A stretch of 30,958 nt of DNA, taken from the NCBI GenBank assembly GCA_033296885.1, contig MU864090.1:1-30958 (forward strand), written 5' to 3'. The position numbers and the translations under genes are program-made. This DNA is from Triangularia verruculosa (Eukaryota; Ascomycota; Sordariomycetes; Sordariales; Podosporaceae). Shown here piece by piece: positions 8,768 to 17,751 of the stretch (its first letter is position 1; each line of letters opens with the position of its first letter). The notes under the pieces were generated by a model that was not told where the DNA came from, searched no databases, and saw nothing but the letters and a program-made list of their open reading frames with translations.

Positions 8768-9533
8768 TCCCGACTATTATTACACCTCCAAAGTATCCTC
8801 TTCGATTAAACTATCCAGCAGCTCGAAATCAGCTAACCATCGTCGTTAAACTTCCTTCTACTTCTTATTCTTAGCACTATTCTAGGCCCTTTTTTAATTA
8901 CGTATCTTTCGTACCCTAGGACTAGCTTCGTAGTACTTCCGGGCCTTCGCCCGCAAGTAAAAGGCGTAATCCGCATTCTCATACCCCGTTAAGCCGAATC
9001 CGTCGGTATTCTCTTCCCAATTTACTATCCAATCGAAGTAGCACCTTACGTACCTAAGTATAACCTATATAATTTAGAATCCATCTAATTTAACCGAGTC
9101 CTCCAATTTCCATAGGAAGTAATCGTCTAACTCTTCCTCCGGTATTCTCCACCTCGCAAGTATATTCCGTACCGGTATCGGTTCGCCCATCTAGGTAAAC
9201 CCCCTAATCGGCTAATACCGGTTAAAGGCTTTTAACTAGTAGTATTCTTTATATACGTAAGCGATATACTAGAACTATAGTATCCTCCTATACTCTAAAT
9301 ATCGTAGATGGATTTACGGAGTATCCCCCTCGCAACGGATATACCATCCAAATACTAAATATTCTCTTAATACTTACGTAAGTCCGGTACTAACCGTTAA
9401 TCGCAATACCTAATATTTACCCTAAGTCTTTTCGCCCGTAAAGAATACTACAAACTTGTTATTAAACTCCTTTTCGGAGATAATCTAACACTCGTTTCCT
9501 TACCATAACTATACAGTCGGCTAGTCACTACTA
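8729..9533 (-). pseudogene. gag: Gag C-terminal extension of element X
   Basis: This continues, across the Y insertion, the gag that starts at 28216. It covers the long part between the zinc knuckle and the frameshift site and ends in a conserved TAA at 8731-8729. Near its end it has a basic stretch (KVRKIRNxKRAQNSAK-like) followed by an acidic DFELLDSLIEEDTLE-like segment. Element Y has the same segments near 12000-12130. The function of the extension is unknown. The gag frame lies +1 to pol, as in Y, E and Z. Confidence 0.75.
8740..8771 (-). promoter_or_regulatory. -1 frameshift cassette, element X
   Basis: On the minus strand the slippery heptamer GGGAAAA occupies 8771-8765 with zero-frame codons GGA AAA in the gag frame. 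A 6-nt spacer (GGGCTA) and a stem-loop at 8758-8740 (CGACCT...AAGCCG) follow. This is the only one of the four copies with an undamaged heptamer. Its stem carries two RIP-type mismatches. The downstream protease frame is -1 relative to gag. Confidence 0.8.
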
Positions 9534-9930
9534 TGTCACGAATATAATGTAGATACCCGAGGAGAACAACCAATGGGAAAGAGGAGGCACGGTAGCCAAT
9601 CAAAGGAAAGGAGGATAGACCAATAGGAAGAGGATCATCCGGGATATGAGGAATCATAAATAATTCCTAGGAATCATTATAATCCTCGGGAATTAGCCAT
9701 AATTCTCGAAGGATAGAATAATCCGGGTCTTAGTAATAGGTCTATATATACGGAGGAACTAGATAGCTTATAAATAATTCCGCAGTATATAATTACAACT
9801 TATATTCACGGGATCTTATATTTACATTGAGACATCTTATTATACACTGTTTAGCTACACTAAATTAATTATTAAAAGTTACCTTCAACCGAATATCCCT
9901 TTTAGAGGTTCTATACAGGGGTTCGTTATA
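9534..9930 (+). mobile_element. 5' LTR of Gypsy element Y (397 bp)
   Basis: It starts TGTCACGAATATAATG and ends GGGGTTCGTTATA. It is preceded by TACTA (9529-9533), the reverse complement of TAGTA at 29607-29611, so the insertion was into element X. U3 holds three CCAAT boxes (AACCAATGGG, AGCCAATCAA, GACCAATAGG). TCTATATATACGGAGG near 9750 is the likely TATA box, starting the region shared with the Z and E LTRs. Confidence 0.9.
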
Positions 9931-9988
9931 CGTTATATACTTACTTTAACTCTATCACGGATAAGTTAAAAGCTACCTTACTACCACT

Positions 9989-12193
9989 ATAGCCGACTAC
10001 AAGAACGTTCAGATAAGTAGCGTACCCGCCACGCCGTCCACCACAGGACAAACTACTACACCGGAGATCACCACTCTCGAGCAGCTCATCGCACGTATCA
10101 AGGAGCTCGAAGGCAAGACCCAGCAGGCAAAGGATTAGATCGTCGCGATCAACTCTACCTCCAAATAAATAACTAAGTTCCCGGCACCGGAGCATTATAG
10201 TAAAGAAAAAGGGGAGCTTAAAGGGTTCCTAATCCAACTTAAAACCTATTTTCGTTACTACCTAAATATATTTACTACCGAGAAGTTTAAAGTACTATTT
10301 ACAGCTACTAAACTTAAGGAGAAAGTACTCGTATAGTTCGAACCTATTTTAAACGACTACTACGAAACCTAGACCTCCGACCGTAAGGACATTACGGTCC
10401 AGTATTTCCGGAGCTACCGGGGTTTCGAAGCTAGGCTTAAGGAGGTATTTAGAAAGTACGATAAGGGCAGGCGTGCCTAGGAGAGGCTCGCAGACCTACG
10501 CCAGACGCGCTTAACAGCCGACTACGCAGCTATATTTAAAATCGATAACCTACGCAGCGAGATTAATAATAAAAGGTTAATATAACTCTTTTACAACGGT
10601 TTTAAGGAAAAAGTAAAGGATGAATTATATAAGGAATCGAGGCCCGACACTATTAACAAGTACATTACTATAGCCATATACATCGACGATAGGTAATTCC
10701 AATATCGCAGAAAGAAGAAGGGTACTCGAGATTACCATAGGACTTACCGTTCCAACGATAAAAGGAAGAGATAATACCTAGGTATTAGTTACTCCGGAAC
10801 TATACACACAGGGCTTATAAAAGTCGACGCAGTTCAACGATAGAGACCTTAGGGTCAAGGCCAAGGCAAAGGCAACCTTAAGTACTTCAACTATAGGAAG
10901 ATAAGCTACTTTAAAAAAAACTATCAAATATTTAAATAGCTCCGTTAGAAAGAAAAAAAAACGGCCGCAATCGCTAAGATAATATAGGTAGTAGAAATCT
11001 CCGATATAGAGTACTCTAATAAGGATTTTCGGAACTTAACGGACAACTATACCGATAACGACTATAAATACGAACCTCAGGAAGGAGAATTAATAGTCGA
11101 CTCTAAAAAAAAAGACTACATTATAAAATAAAAACTACCAGTTAAGGGAGCTACGAAACTAAAGGAGAGCACCGCTTCCGGACCCTCTAAGGAAACTATA
11201 TAGTAATTAAAGTAGGTTTTTACCTTAATTAATACTTTAGTCCGGGATACAGAAGGGACTATAAAGTAGACGGAGGAACGAATTTAAAAACTCGAGGAAA
11301 CTATAATAGAGTTTTAGAAATAGCGAGAAATTATTAAACGGTAATACCGCGACCTTAAAGATAAAGTAGCGTAAGCTACTAGTAGTAACCAGCCGACTAT
11401 ATAATTATAGCAAAGAAACGAGTGTTAAATTATCCCCGAAAAGGAGTTTAATAACGAGTTCGCAGTATTCCTTACAGGCGAAAAGACCTAAGATAAGTAT
11501 TAGGTATTGCGACCGACGGTTAGTACCGGGCTTACAATAGTATTAAAGGAATACCTAGACTTCGGATAATATATCCGTTGCGAGGGAAACACTCCGCAAG
11601 TCTACCCATAATACCCGGAATACAGGAGGGTACTATAATTCTAGTATATCGCCTACACATATAAAAAGTACTACTAATTAAAGGCTCTTAATCGGTACTA
11701 GCCGGTTAAGGAGTTCGCTTTAACGGGCGAACTAATACTAATACAGAATATACTTATAAAATAGGGAGTACCAGAAGAAGAGTTAAACGACTATTTCCTA
11801 TAGAAGATAAAAGATCTAATCGAACAAGAAGGACTCTAGGTTATATATATTATACCTAAATACATAAAGTACTACCTCGATTAAATAGTAAATTAAAAAG
11901 AGAATACCGCCGATAGGGAGGAAATTAGTTTAACGTAGTATAAAAGTACGGATTGCGCTTTTTACTTACGAACGAAAGCCCAGAAATATTATAAAGTTAG
12001 CCCTAAAGTACGAAAGATACGTAATAAAAAAAGGGCCTAGAATAGTACTAAATATAAAAAATAGAAGGAAGCCTAACGACAATAGTTAACCGATTTCGAG
12101 TTACTAGATAATTTAATCGAAAAGGATACTCTAAAAGTATAATAATAATTAGGAAAAGGACCGCGGCTTTTCGCGGAGGCCGAAAACCTCTAA
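9989..12193 (+). pseudogene. gag: Gag of element Y, long form (~734 codons), RIP-decayed
   Basis: The frame starts at ATA (9989), probably ATG before RIP, with GCC-GAC next, and ends at a TAA (12191-12193) conserved in all four copies. A Thr/Pro-rich N-terminal segment (about 10030-10090) leads to an EQLIARIKELE helix. The capsid core starts near 10175 (FPAPEHYSKEKGELKGFLI). A zinc knuckle lies at 10880-10930 (KYFNYRKISYFKKNYQ), with Cys/His codons turned to Tyr. An unusual ~400-codon extension follows to the frameshift site. It has a conserved patch at 11440-11740 (EFAVFLTGEK, YPEYRRVL) and a basic stretch near 11990-12070. Its role is unknown. Many Gln/Trp codons are stops. Confidence 0.85.
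12151..12182 (+). promoter_or_regulatory. -1 frameshift cassette, element Y
   Basis: The heptamer AGGAAAA (12151-12157; GGGAAAA before a TG-to-TA change) has GGA AAA in the gag frame. The spacer is GGACCG (12158-12163). The stem CGGCTT (12164-12169) pairs with AGGCCG (12177-12182), including one G-U pair, around a 7-nt loop. The gag stop follows at 12191. The protease at 12298 and RT at 13393 are in the -1 frame. Confidence 0.85.
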
Positions 12194-15100
12194 AGGATTA
12201 CGAACGATATATTAATAAAGTCGCTACAGTATAAAGAAAGGATATAAAAAATAAAAGGTTATAAATAATAGTATAATAAAAGAGTTTTTAAACGTAGGTA
12301 TTCGTAGATAATAGAGCAAAAACGGACTTAATTTTACTAAAATTTATATAATAAACCCGAATTCTATAAAAAAAAAAGAAAGAAGAGGTCATTATAAAAG
12401 GACCCTTCCCTATATAGTTAATAATTAAAGAGACGGTACTACTAGATATTATTATATTAGGAAAGATAATAAAGGTGATTTTCGACATCGTAGATATAGG
12501 GCTAAAGAAGGATATGATCCTAGGGTAACTATAGTATAAGGACTACAACCTAGATATCGATTAGAAGGATGGTAGTTACTTATAACCGAGGGTATATCGG
12601 GAGTATCTAACTAACGATAGGAGATTAAGGGTACGGTAGGAGTAGAGTATAGGATAAGTATCCTTTACGGTACTACCGTAAAAGATATAAGAAATATTAA
12701 TATACTTAATCGATATAAGCGGTAAGATCGAAAAAGTAAGGTTAGTAAGAATAATTACGTTAGTGGAAATTACAATAACAATAAGGGATAAATACGTCTA
12801 TTATAATAACTTAAAGAAAAACGATAAAAAGGAAGTACCGGTAGAATACCAGAGGTATCCGGTATTTACAATAAAACACCTTTAAAACCTACCAGAAAGG
12901 GGACCATAGGACTATAAAATTAAGTTTAAAGAAGAAGCTAAACTTAAGCTCTTCCAGATTTACTACATTAACGATAAACAAAGTAAAGAGTTATAGAAGT
13001 ATTTAGACAAAAATATTAAAAGAGGATATATTAAAGTATTTATATCGCCGGTTAAATATCCTATTTTCTTCGTACCGAAGAAAGATAGAAATCCGCAATT
13101 ATATATAGATTATTATTAATTAAATTAGGAAATAGTAAAGAACGATTACCTATTACCATTAATTTCGCGGCTGCAGAGTTAACTATTAAAGGTACAATAG
13201 TTCACTAGACTTAATATACTAGTTAGATACACGTATATACAAATCAAAGAGGGAGACGAATAAAAGACGGCTTTTCGTATACTTTACGGACATTTCAAAT
13301 ACCTCGTTATACCATTTAGACTTATAAATATACTTACAACTTTCTAAACCCTCGTTAATTATATAATTCGCCAGTACCTCAATAAAACAATAGTTTACTA
13401 CCTCAACAATATTCTTATCTACTTACGTACTTTAAAAGAATATAAATAATACATTAAAAAGATTTTAAACGCACTATATAGAGCCGGACTATTAATTAAT
13501 AAAAATAAAAGCAAGTTCTATATATAAAAAACGGTTTACCTAGGGTATTTTATTTCGCTAAGAGAGATACGAATAGAACTAAGGAAAATTACAGTAGTTA
13601 AGGACTAGCCGAAATTATAAGTAAAAACGGCCGAATAACTAAAGATAAGGGTTCGAAAATTTCTAAGATTTACGAACTTCTATCGGATATTTATACGGAA
13701 CTACAGCGCTATAACGAAACTACTAAACGATCTTACTAAAAAAAACGCCGAATTTAAATAGGAAAAGGAGTAGGAGAAGGCTTTTTAAGCTATTAAAAAT
13801 ACTATTACAGCGGACCTAATACTTAAGCTCCCTAACCTAAAACGACTTTTTAAAGTCGAGATAAATATCTCCGACTATACTATCGGAGGGTAGCTAGGAC
13901 AACGAGACGAAGATAGGAAATTATACCTAGTAATATTCTTTTCGAAGAAGTTAAAAAAGCTATATAAAAATTACCCTATCTACGATAAAAAGCTACTTAC
14001 TATTATTAAGGCCTTCGAGGAGTAGAGACTATACTTTAGCGGTACTAACTACGAGGTCTAGGTCTACACGGACTACAAGAACTTGAAATATTTCACTACT
14101 ACTAAAGTCCTTAACGCTAAGCAAGGTAGGTAGTTAGAATTTTTATCGGAGTTTAACTTCCAGATTTACTATAAAAAAGGGTCTAAGAATGCAAGAGCGG
14201 ACGTTCTAAGTAAAAGGGCGGACTACTACAAAGAGAAGGTAGGAGAGGAGTTACTACCTTTACTACAGAAAATAGTAAAAGGTACACTTAAATACCCGCT
14301 CTAATAATAGGCCGAGTATTACGCAATATACCGAGAAGAATCCACCACCTACAAGTATCAAGGCTATATCGACGGTAACGATTAGAAGTAATAGGTAGAG
14401 TTAAAACTATTAGGGATTTAGAAGGACAATCGCTACCGGCTTTAGTACAATAACAGGGCCTACGTTGATCCAGGCCTACGGAAGACCCTAATTCAAGAGA
14501 TCCACGAGTCGAAGTTCGGAGGATATATAGGAGTAGCTAAAACAATAGAGAAGATTAAATAACACTTCAATTAGCCAGGATTAAGAAAGGACGTAGAGGA
14601 AACGCTACGGGAGTATAACCTCTATAGAAGAACGAAAGTAAAAAGGTATAAACCGTACGGATTTTTAAAGCTATTGCTAATAATAGAGCAACCCTGAAGT
14701 TCGGTATCCATAGACTTTATTACTAAACTACCAGAATCTAAAAACACAACCACAGGCGTTAAATACAATAGTATCTTAACGGTAGTCGATAGGCTCACTA
14801 AGTGGGCGTATTTCCTGCCCTACAAAGAGACCTAGACGGCAAAGTAATTAGCGGATATAGTGTTTCGGAACGTTACGGCGATATATATATAGCTAAGAGA
14901 GTTTATTACGGATCGCGATACTAAGTTTATATCGAAGTTTTAGAAGTCTTTAATAGAGTAAATAGGAGTAAAGAGTAAAGCGTCGTCGGTATACTACCCG
15001 TAGACGGACGGCTAAACAGAAAGATTTAACTAAATTATTAAACAATATCTTCGAAACTATATTAATTTCGAGTAAGATAACTGGGTTAAACTTTTACCAG

Positions 15101-15621
15101 CGGTATAACTCGCGTATAATACGGCACCTACGGAGACAACGAAGATCACACTATTCTTCGCGAACTACGGTTTTAAGGCAGATCTACGGCAAGGACTAGA
15201 AGCGAAGGTGCCTAGGGCGGTAGTAAAGGTAAGGAAATTATATATACTATACGCCAAACTTAAGGAAAAACTTAAGTTCGTTTGAGAACGTATATGTAAA
15301 TACTATAATATTAAACGGCTCGAAGGACCTCGCTTAAAGAAGGGGGATAAAGTATTTTTATCGATATATAATTTATATATAAAGAGACTAAGTAAGAAAT
15401 TGGACTACAGGCGAGTAGGACTATTTAAGGTCAAAAAGAAGATATCGGAGACAGCGTATAAGCTGGAGCTACCTAGTACGATGCGCCTACGGTTATACAC
15501 TTTTCATATCTCATTTTTAGAACCTATACTACTAGTAAGTAAGACCAATACTCTGGAGGTAGCGGAAAACGAAGAAAAAGAATACGATATAGAAGAAGTA
15601 CTAGATTTACAGATTAATTAA
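12158..15621 (+). pseudogene. pol: Pol of element Y (protease-RT-RNase H-integrase-GPY/F), RIP-decayed
   Basis: All domains stay in one frame (positions = 1 mod 3). Protease: VFVDNRAKTDLIL at 12298, with the Asp-Ser-Gly codons changed to Asp-Asn-Arg by two G-to-A changes. RT: about 12950-13850; the catalytic motif (13399-13410) reads YLNN, both Asp lost. RNase H: about 13855-14250 (YTDYKNLKYF, ARADVLSKR). Integrase: first zinc-finger His at 14503; both Cys are Tyr (14614, 14623). Catalytic Asp at 14713 and 14911 and Glu at 15019 are intact, with 35 residues between the last two (DD35E). GPY/F module: 15395-15540 (LDYRRVGLFKVKKK). The stop TAA is at 15619-15621. It produced no working enzyme after RIP. 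Confidence 0.93.
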
Positions 15622-15751
15622 GGGCAATTAAAATACTTGGTTAACTAGTTAAGTTACTTAGTTACGGATAATTCGTAGGAACCGGTAAGGAATTTAAATT
15701 ACCCCGATAAATTAAAAGAATTCTACCGGTAATACTTAGACCGACCTAAAT

Positions 15752-15875
15752 AAAAAAAGCGTACCCTAAAGTTAGGAAGGGTATTCCTAAACCTAGAGTA
15801 CGGACAACTTCGACGGGAATCGAACCCGCACTTCCGACGCAGTAGTCGACATACTATACGCTACACCACAAGGTT
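15752..15875 (-). ncRNA. tRNA-like Pol III unit of element Y (antisense to pol)
   Basis: This is the best-preserved copy. On the minus strand 15875-15806 is a 70-nt tRNA-like fold: acceptor AACCTTG/CGAAGTT (one mismatch), A-box-like TAGCGTATAGT, anticodon-like stem TCGAC/GTCGG with a 6-nt loop (TACTGC), and T arm GCGGG-TTCGATT-CCCGT with a canonical B box. A 3' extension holds a perfect 7-bp hairpin (TTAGGAA/TTCCTAA, 15772-15790), then a T7 run (15758-15752). The predicted RNA is ~124 nt, starting ~250 bases beyond the pol stop and ending ~130 bases from it. Pol III use is inferred from the boxes and T-run. Confidence 0.8.
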
Positions 15876-16255
15876 AACAGGGACCCAAGAACCTACCTAT
15901 AACTAATACTACGAACCTTAATTGCCCGGAGAGGTTGGAAGGATTCTATCGGAGGAACCTTGGGAGGTTAGAGGAGGTGAGCCCGGTAGTAGACTAAAAC
16001 CCGAGTTACTTGTAGGATCGACGAACCCGCCGGGAAAGTCTTAGCCCAGCCAGTTTAACGGTATAGAGGCCTAGTCGAAGGAAGGGTCTAACGGAGGTGG
16101 GGAAGCGACCTTGTTAGCGGCTTCCTAGCGTTCTAGCTCTTCCAATTTCTCTACGGTATTAAGACCTCGGGATATAATCCGCGATATCTTCTCGCGCTAT
16201 ATTTTTTTTTATTTATATAAACGCCGAACCTTCTTATTCGTAACTTCGGCCTCTT
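15876..16255 (-). pseudogene. Antisense ORF fragment of element Y
   Basis: The minus strand from 16255 to 15876 aligns with the C-terminal half of the X antisense ORF (4655-5034). It includes the KKVRRL-like basic helix, the SRGLNTVEEL-like motif and the Pro/Ser-rich tail. Its N-terminal part was cut off by insertion of element E at 16256. RIP-type stops interrupt it. Confidence 0.6.
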
Positions 16256-16717
16256 TATGACGAACCCCTATCCAGAACCTCTGAAAGGGATACTAGTTAA
16301 AGGTACTTCTGAACAATCCTAGTTCGGTATAGCTAAATAATATACAACAATGGCTTATCTTAATCACAATAACTAAGATACTAACAATTATGACTTATAT
16401 TATATACTACGGAACTATCTACTAGCCATCTAGTTCCTCCGTATATATAGACCTTGGGACTGTGGACCGTTAACCTCCAGACGGTCCTCGGTCCTCATCT
16501 CATTAGCTTCTCCTAAACCGTAGACCGTTAACTCCCAGACGGTCCTCGGTCCTCACCTAATTAACTCTTTCTGGACCGTGGACCGTAAGCCCCGCCGCGG
16601 TCCCCGGTCCAGCTCCTATTAGTTCCTTTTAGATTATAGCCCGTAAGCTTTACCCTAGTCCCCGGTCTAGCCTTTATTAGTTCGCCTATTCCCCCACCTT
16701 ATACTAAAACCGTAATA
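16256..16717 (-). mobile_element. 3' LTR of Gypsy element E (462 bp)
   Basis: The plus strand runs from TATGACGAACCCC to ACCGTAATA. Minus orientation is a RIPed TGTCACGG...TTCGTCA(TA). It has the same length and repeat structure as the E 5' LTR at 23287-23748. U3 carries four ~58-bp tandem units from about 16457. A purine-rich AAAGAGGGAG on the minus strand just inside 16718 fits a polypurine tract. The flank CTCTT (16251-16255) belongs to element Y and does not match the flank at the other end of E. Confidence 0.85.
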
Positions 16718-17503
16718 TAATACTCCCTCTTTAAGCCGAAGTCCCTATAGCCTAGTTTCTTATTATATTACCAATACTATATAAGTCTCTTTCCTTTATA
16801 CTATCCTTTATTATATCTAACCGCGTATAGAAACGTTATCGTAAAACTAAAGAGTCTTCTTTCCTTGCCTCGTAAATCTTTCGCTGCGGTTTTAAAATTA
16901 TACCTTACTTTACTTACTTTACTTCCGAGATTCCTTACTGTATAACCTCCGACTCTTCGCGTTGCTCCGAGTATATACGTTATAAAATCCCTTACGACGG
17001 CTTTAACGTAGGCTCCGTTCGTAGGTATATCCTCCTTCATCCTCTTATCTTTATTAACTACTTTAATTTCCCGAGCTATAAAGGAGTAAGATAAATTAAA
17101 GCGTAAAAAGTAAGAACTCGAAGATTAACTCTTTTAATTAACCGCCAAATTCTTCCGGGTAAAATAAATATATTGCTCTCTTCGCTTCCGGAAAGAGTAG
17201 TTATTTGCGCGCGGTATTTAGGAAAAAAATGCCCGGGTAACGCAGTCCTTTACTACTGTCCCGCCGGAACCTTCCTCCGGGGCCTCCCCTCGGCCTGCCG
17301 CCGTCCGGGACGCTGCCCCGTAGGATCCTCTCGCCTTAGGTCCCTCCCTAGGCCTCGATTAGCCCTCTAATTTCCCATTGGATCCTAGTCTTAATAGTCC
17401 TTCCTTCCTAGCTGGTTAGGGTACCGCCGGTAGAACTCCTCCAACTTCTTATAGTAATTAAAGTACGTAGCGTTAGTTGTAGGCAGGTCCTTAAGTCTTT
17501 ATT
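16718..17503 (+). pseudogene. Antisense ORF of element E, decayed coiled-coil protein
   Basis: The sequence is largely unlike the X/Y antisense ORF, but position, strand and layout agree. The plus frame from 16718 reads coherently between RIP-type stops. An N-terminal helical/hydrophobic part includes KLYLTLLTLLPRFLTV. A Lys/Glu-rich coiled-coil-like stretch lies near 17085-17150 (DKLKRKK, ELED). RFRKE and ARG(I) near 17185-17220 recall the SRGL of X. A Pro/Ser/Gly-rich tail follows (17255-17460), in an unusually GC-rich stretch. Only the last ~80 bases before the tRNA-like unit are clearly homologous to X. I do not recognise a family. A minus frame at 17040-16801 is also open for 79 codons. 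Confidence 0.5.
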
Positions 17504-17627
17504 AACCTTGTAATATAGTATATAGTATGTCGATTATTATATCGGAGGTGCAGGTTCGACTCCCGTCGAGGTTATCTATACTCCAGGTTTAGGAATACCC
17601 TTCCTAGCCCTAGGGTATAATCTTTTT
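17504..17627 (+). ncRNA. tRNA-like Pol III unit of element E (antisense to pol)
   Basis: The 70-mer 17504-17573 has a fully paired acceptor stem (AACCTTG/CGAGGTT, one G-U). The anticodon-like stem is TCGAT/ATCGG with a 6-nt loop, and the T arm is GCAGG-TTCGACT-CCCGT (one RIP mismatch). The B box reads GGTTCGACTCC. The 3' extension has hairpin TAGGAA/TTCCTA (17590-17606) and a T5 run (17623-17627). Spacing equals that of the X and Y copies within a base or two. Confidence 0.75.
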
Positions 17628-17751
17628 ATTTAGGTCGGTCTAAATATTACCGGTAAAATTCTTTTAATTTATCGGGGCAATTTAGATTTGTCGATAGTTC
17701 CTACGAATTATCTATAGCCGGATAATCTAATTAGCTAACTAAATATTCTAA

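Larger units (their letters stand above)
3816..9533 (-). mobile_element. 3' half of Gypsy element X (5' half at 27761-29611)
   Basis: Read on the minus strand it holds the end of gag, pol, the antisense Pol III unit, an antisense ORF and the 3' LTR. It starts abruptly at 9533 with TAGTA, abutting Y's 5' LTR. The 5' half of X at 27761-29611 ends in TAGTA, abutting the opposite end of a Y-type LTR. Y therefore inserted into X with a 5-bp duplication. Confidence 0.85.
9534..16255 (+). mobile_element. Gypsy element Y, complete except its 3' LTR
   Basis: The order is 5' LTR, gag, -1 frameshift site, pol, antisense Pol III unit and antisense ORF fragment. It is cut at 16255 by element E. A 16-base tip of a Y-type 3' LTR lies at 29612-29627, beside the matching X flank. 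Its reading frames hold no net indels across 5.6 kb; damage is almost entirely transitions. DNA just after the 5' LTR (CGTTATATACTTACTT) does not begin with TGG, so the primer is not obvious. Confidence 0.85.

Noticed and set aside
9448..9657. 69-codon minus frame across the X/Y junction
   Set aside because: It joins antisense U3 of Y to X gag across an insertion point.
12288..12488. 66-codon minus frame
   Set aside because: Antisense to the Y protease region, which is clearly coding on the plus strand.
15806..15875. A functional host tRNA gene
   Set aside because: The anticodon-like loop has 6 rather than 7 nt, copies are mutated like the host element, and the unit recurs at the same place in three retrotransposons.
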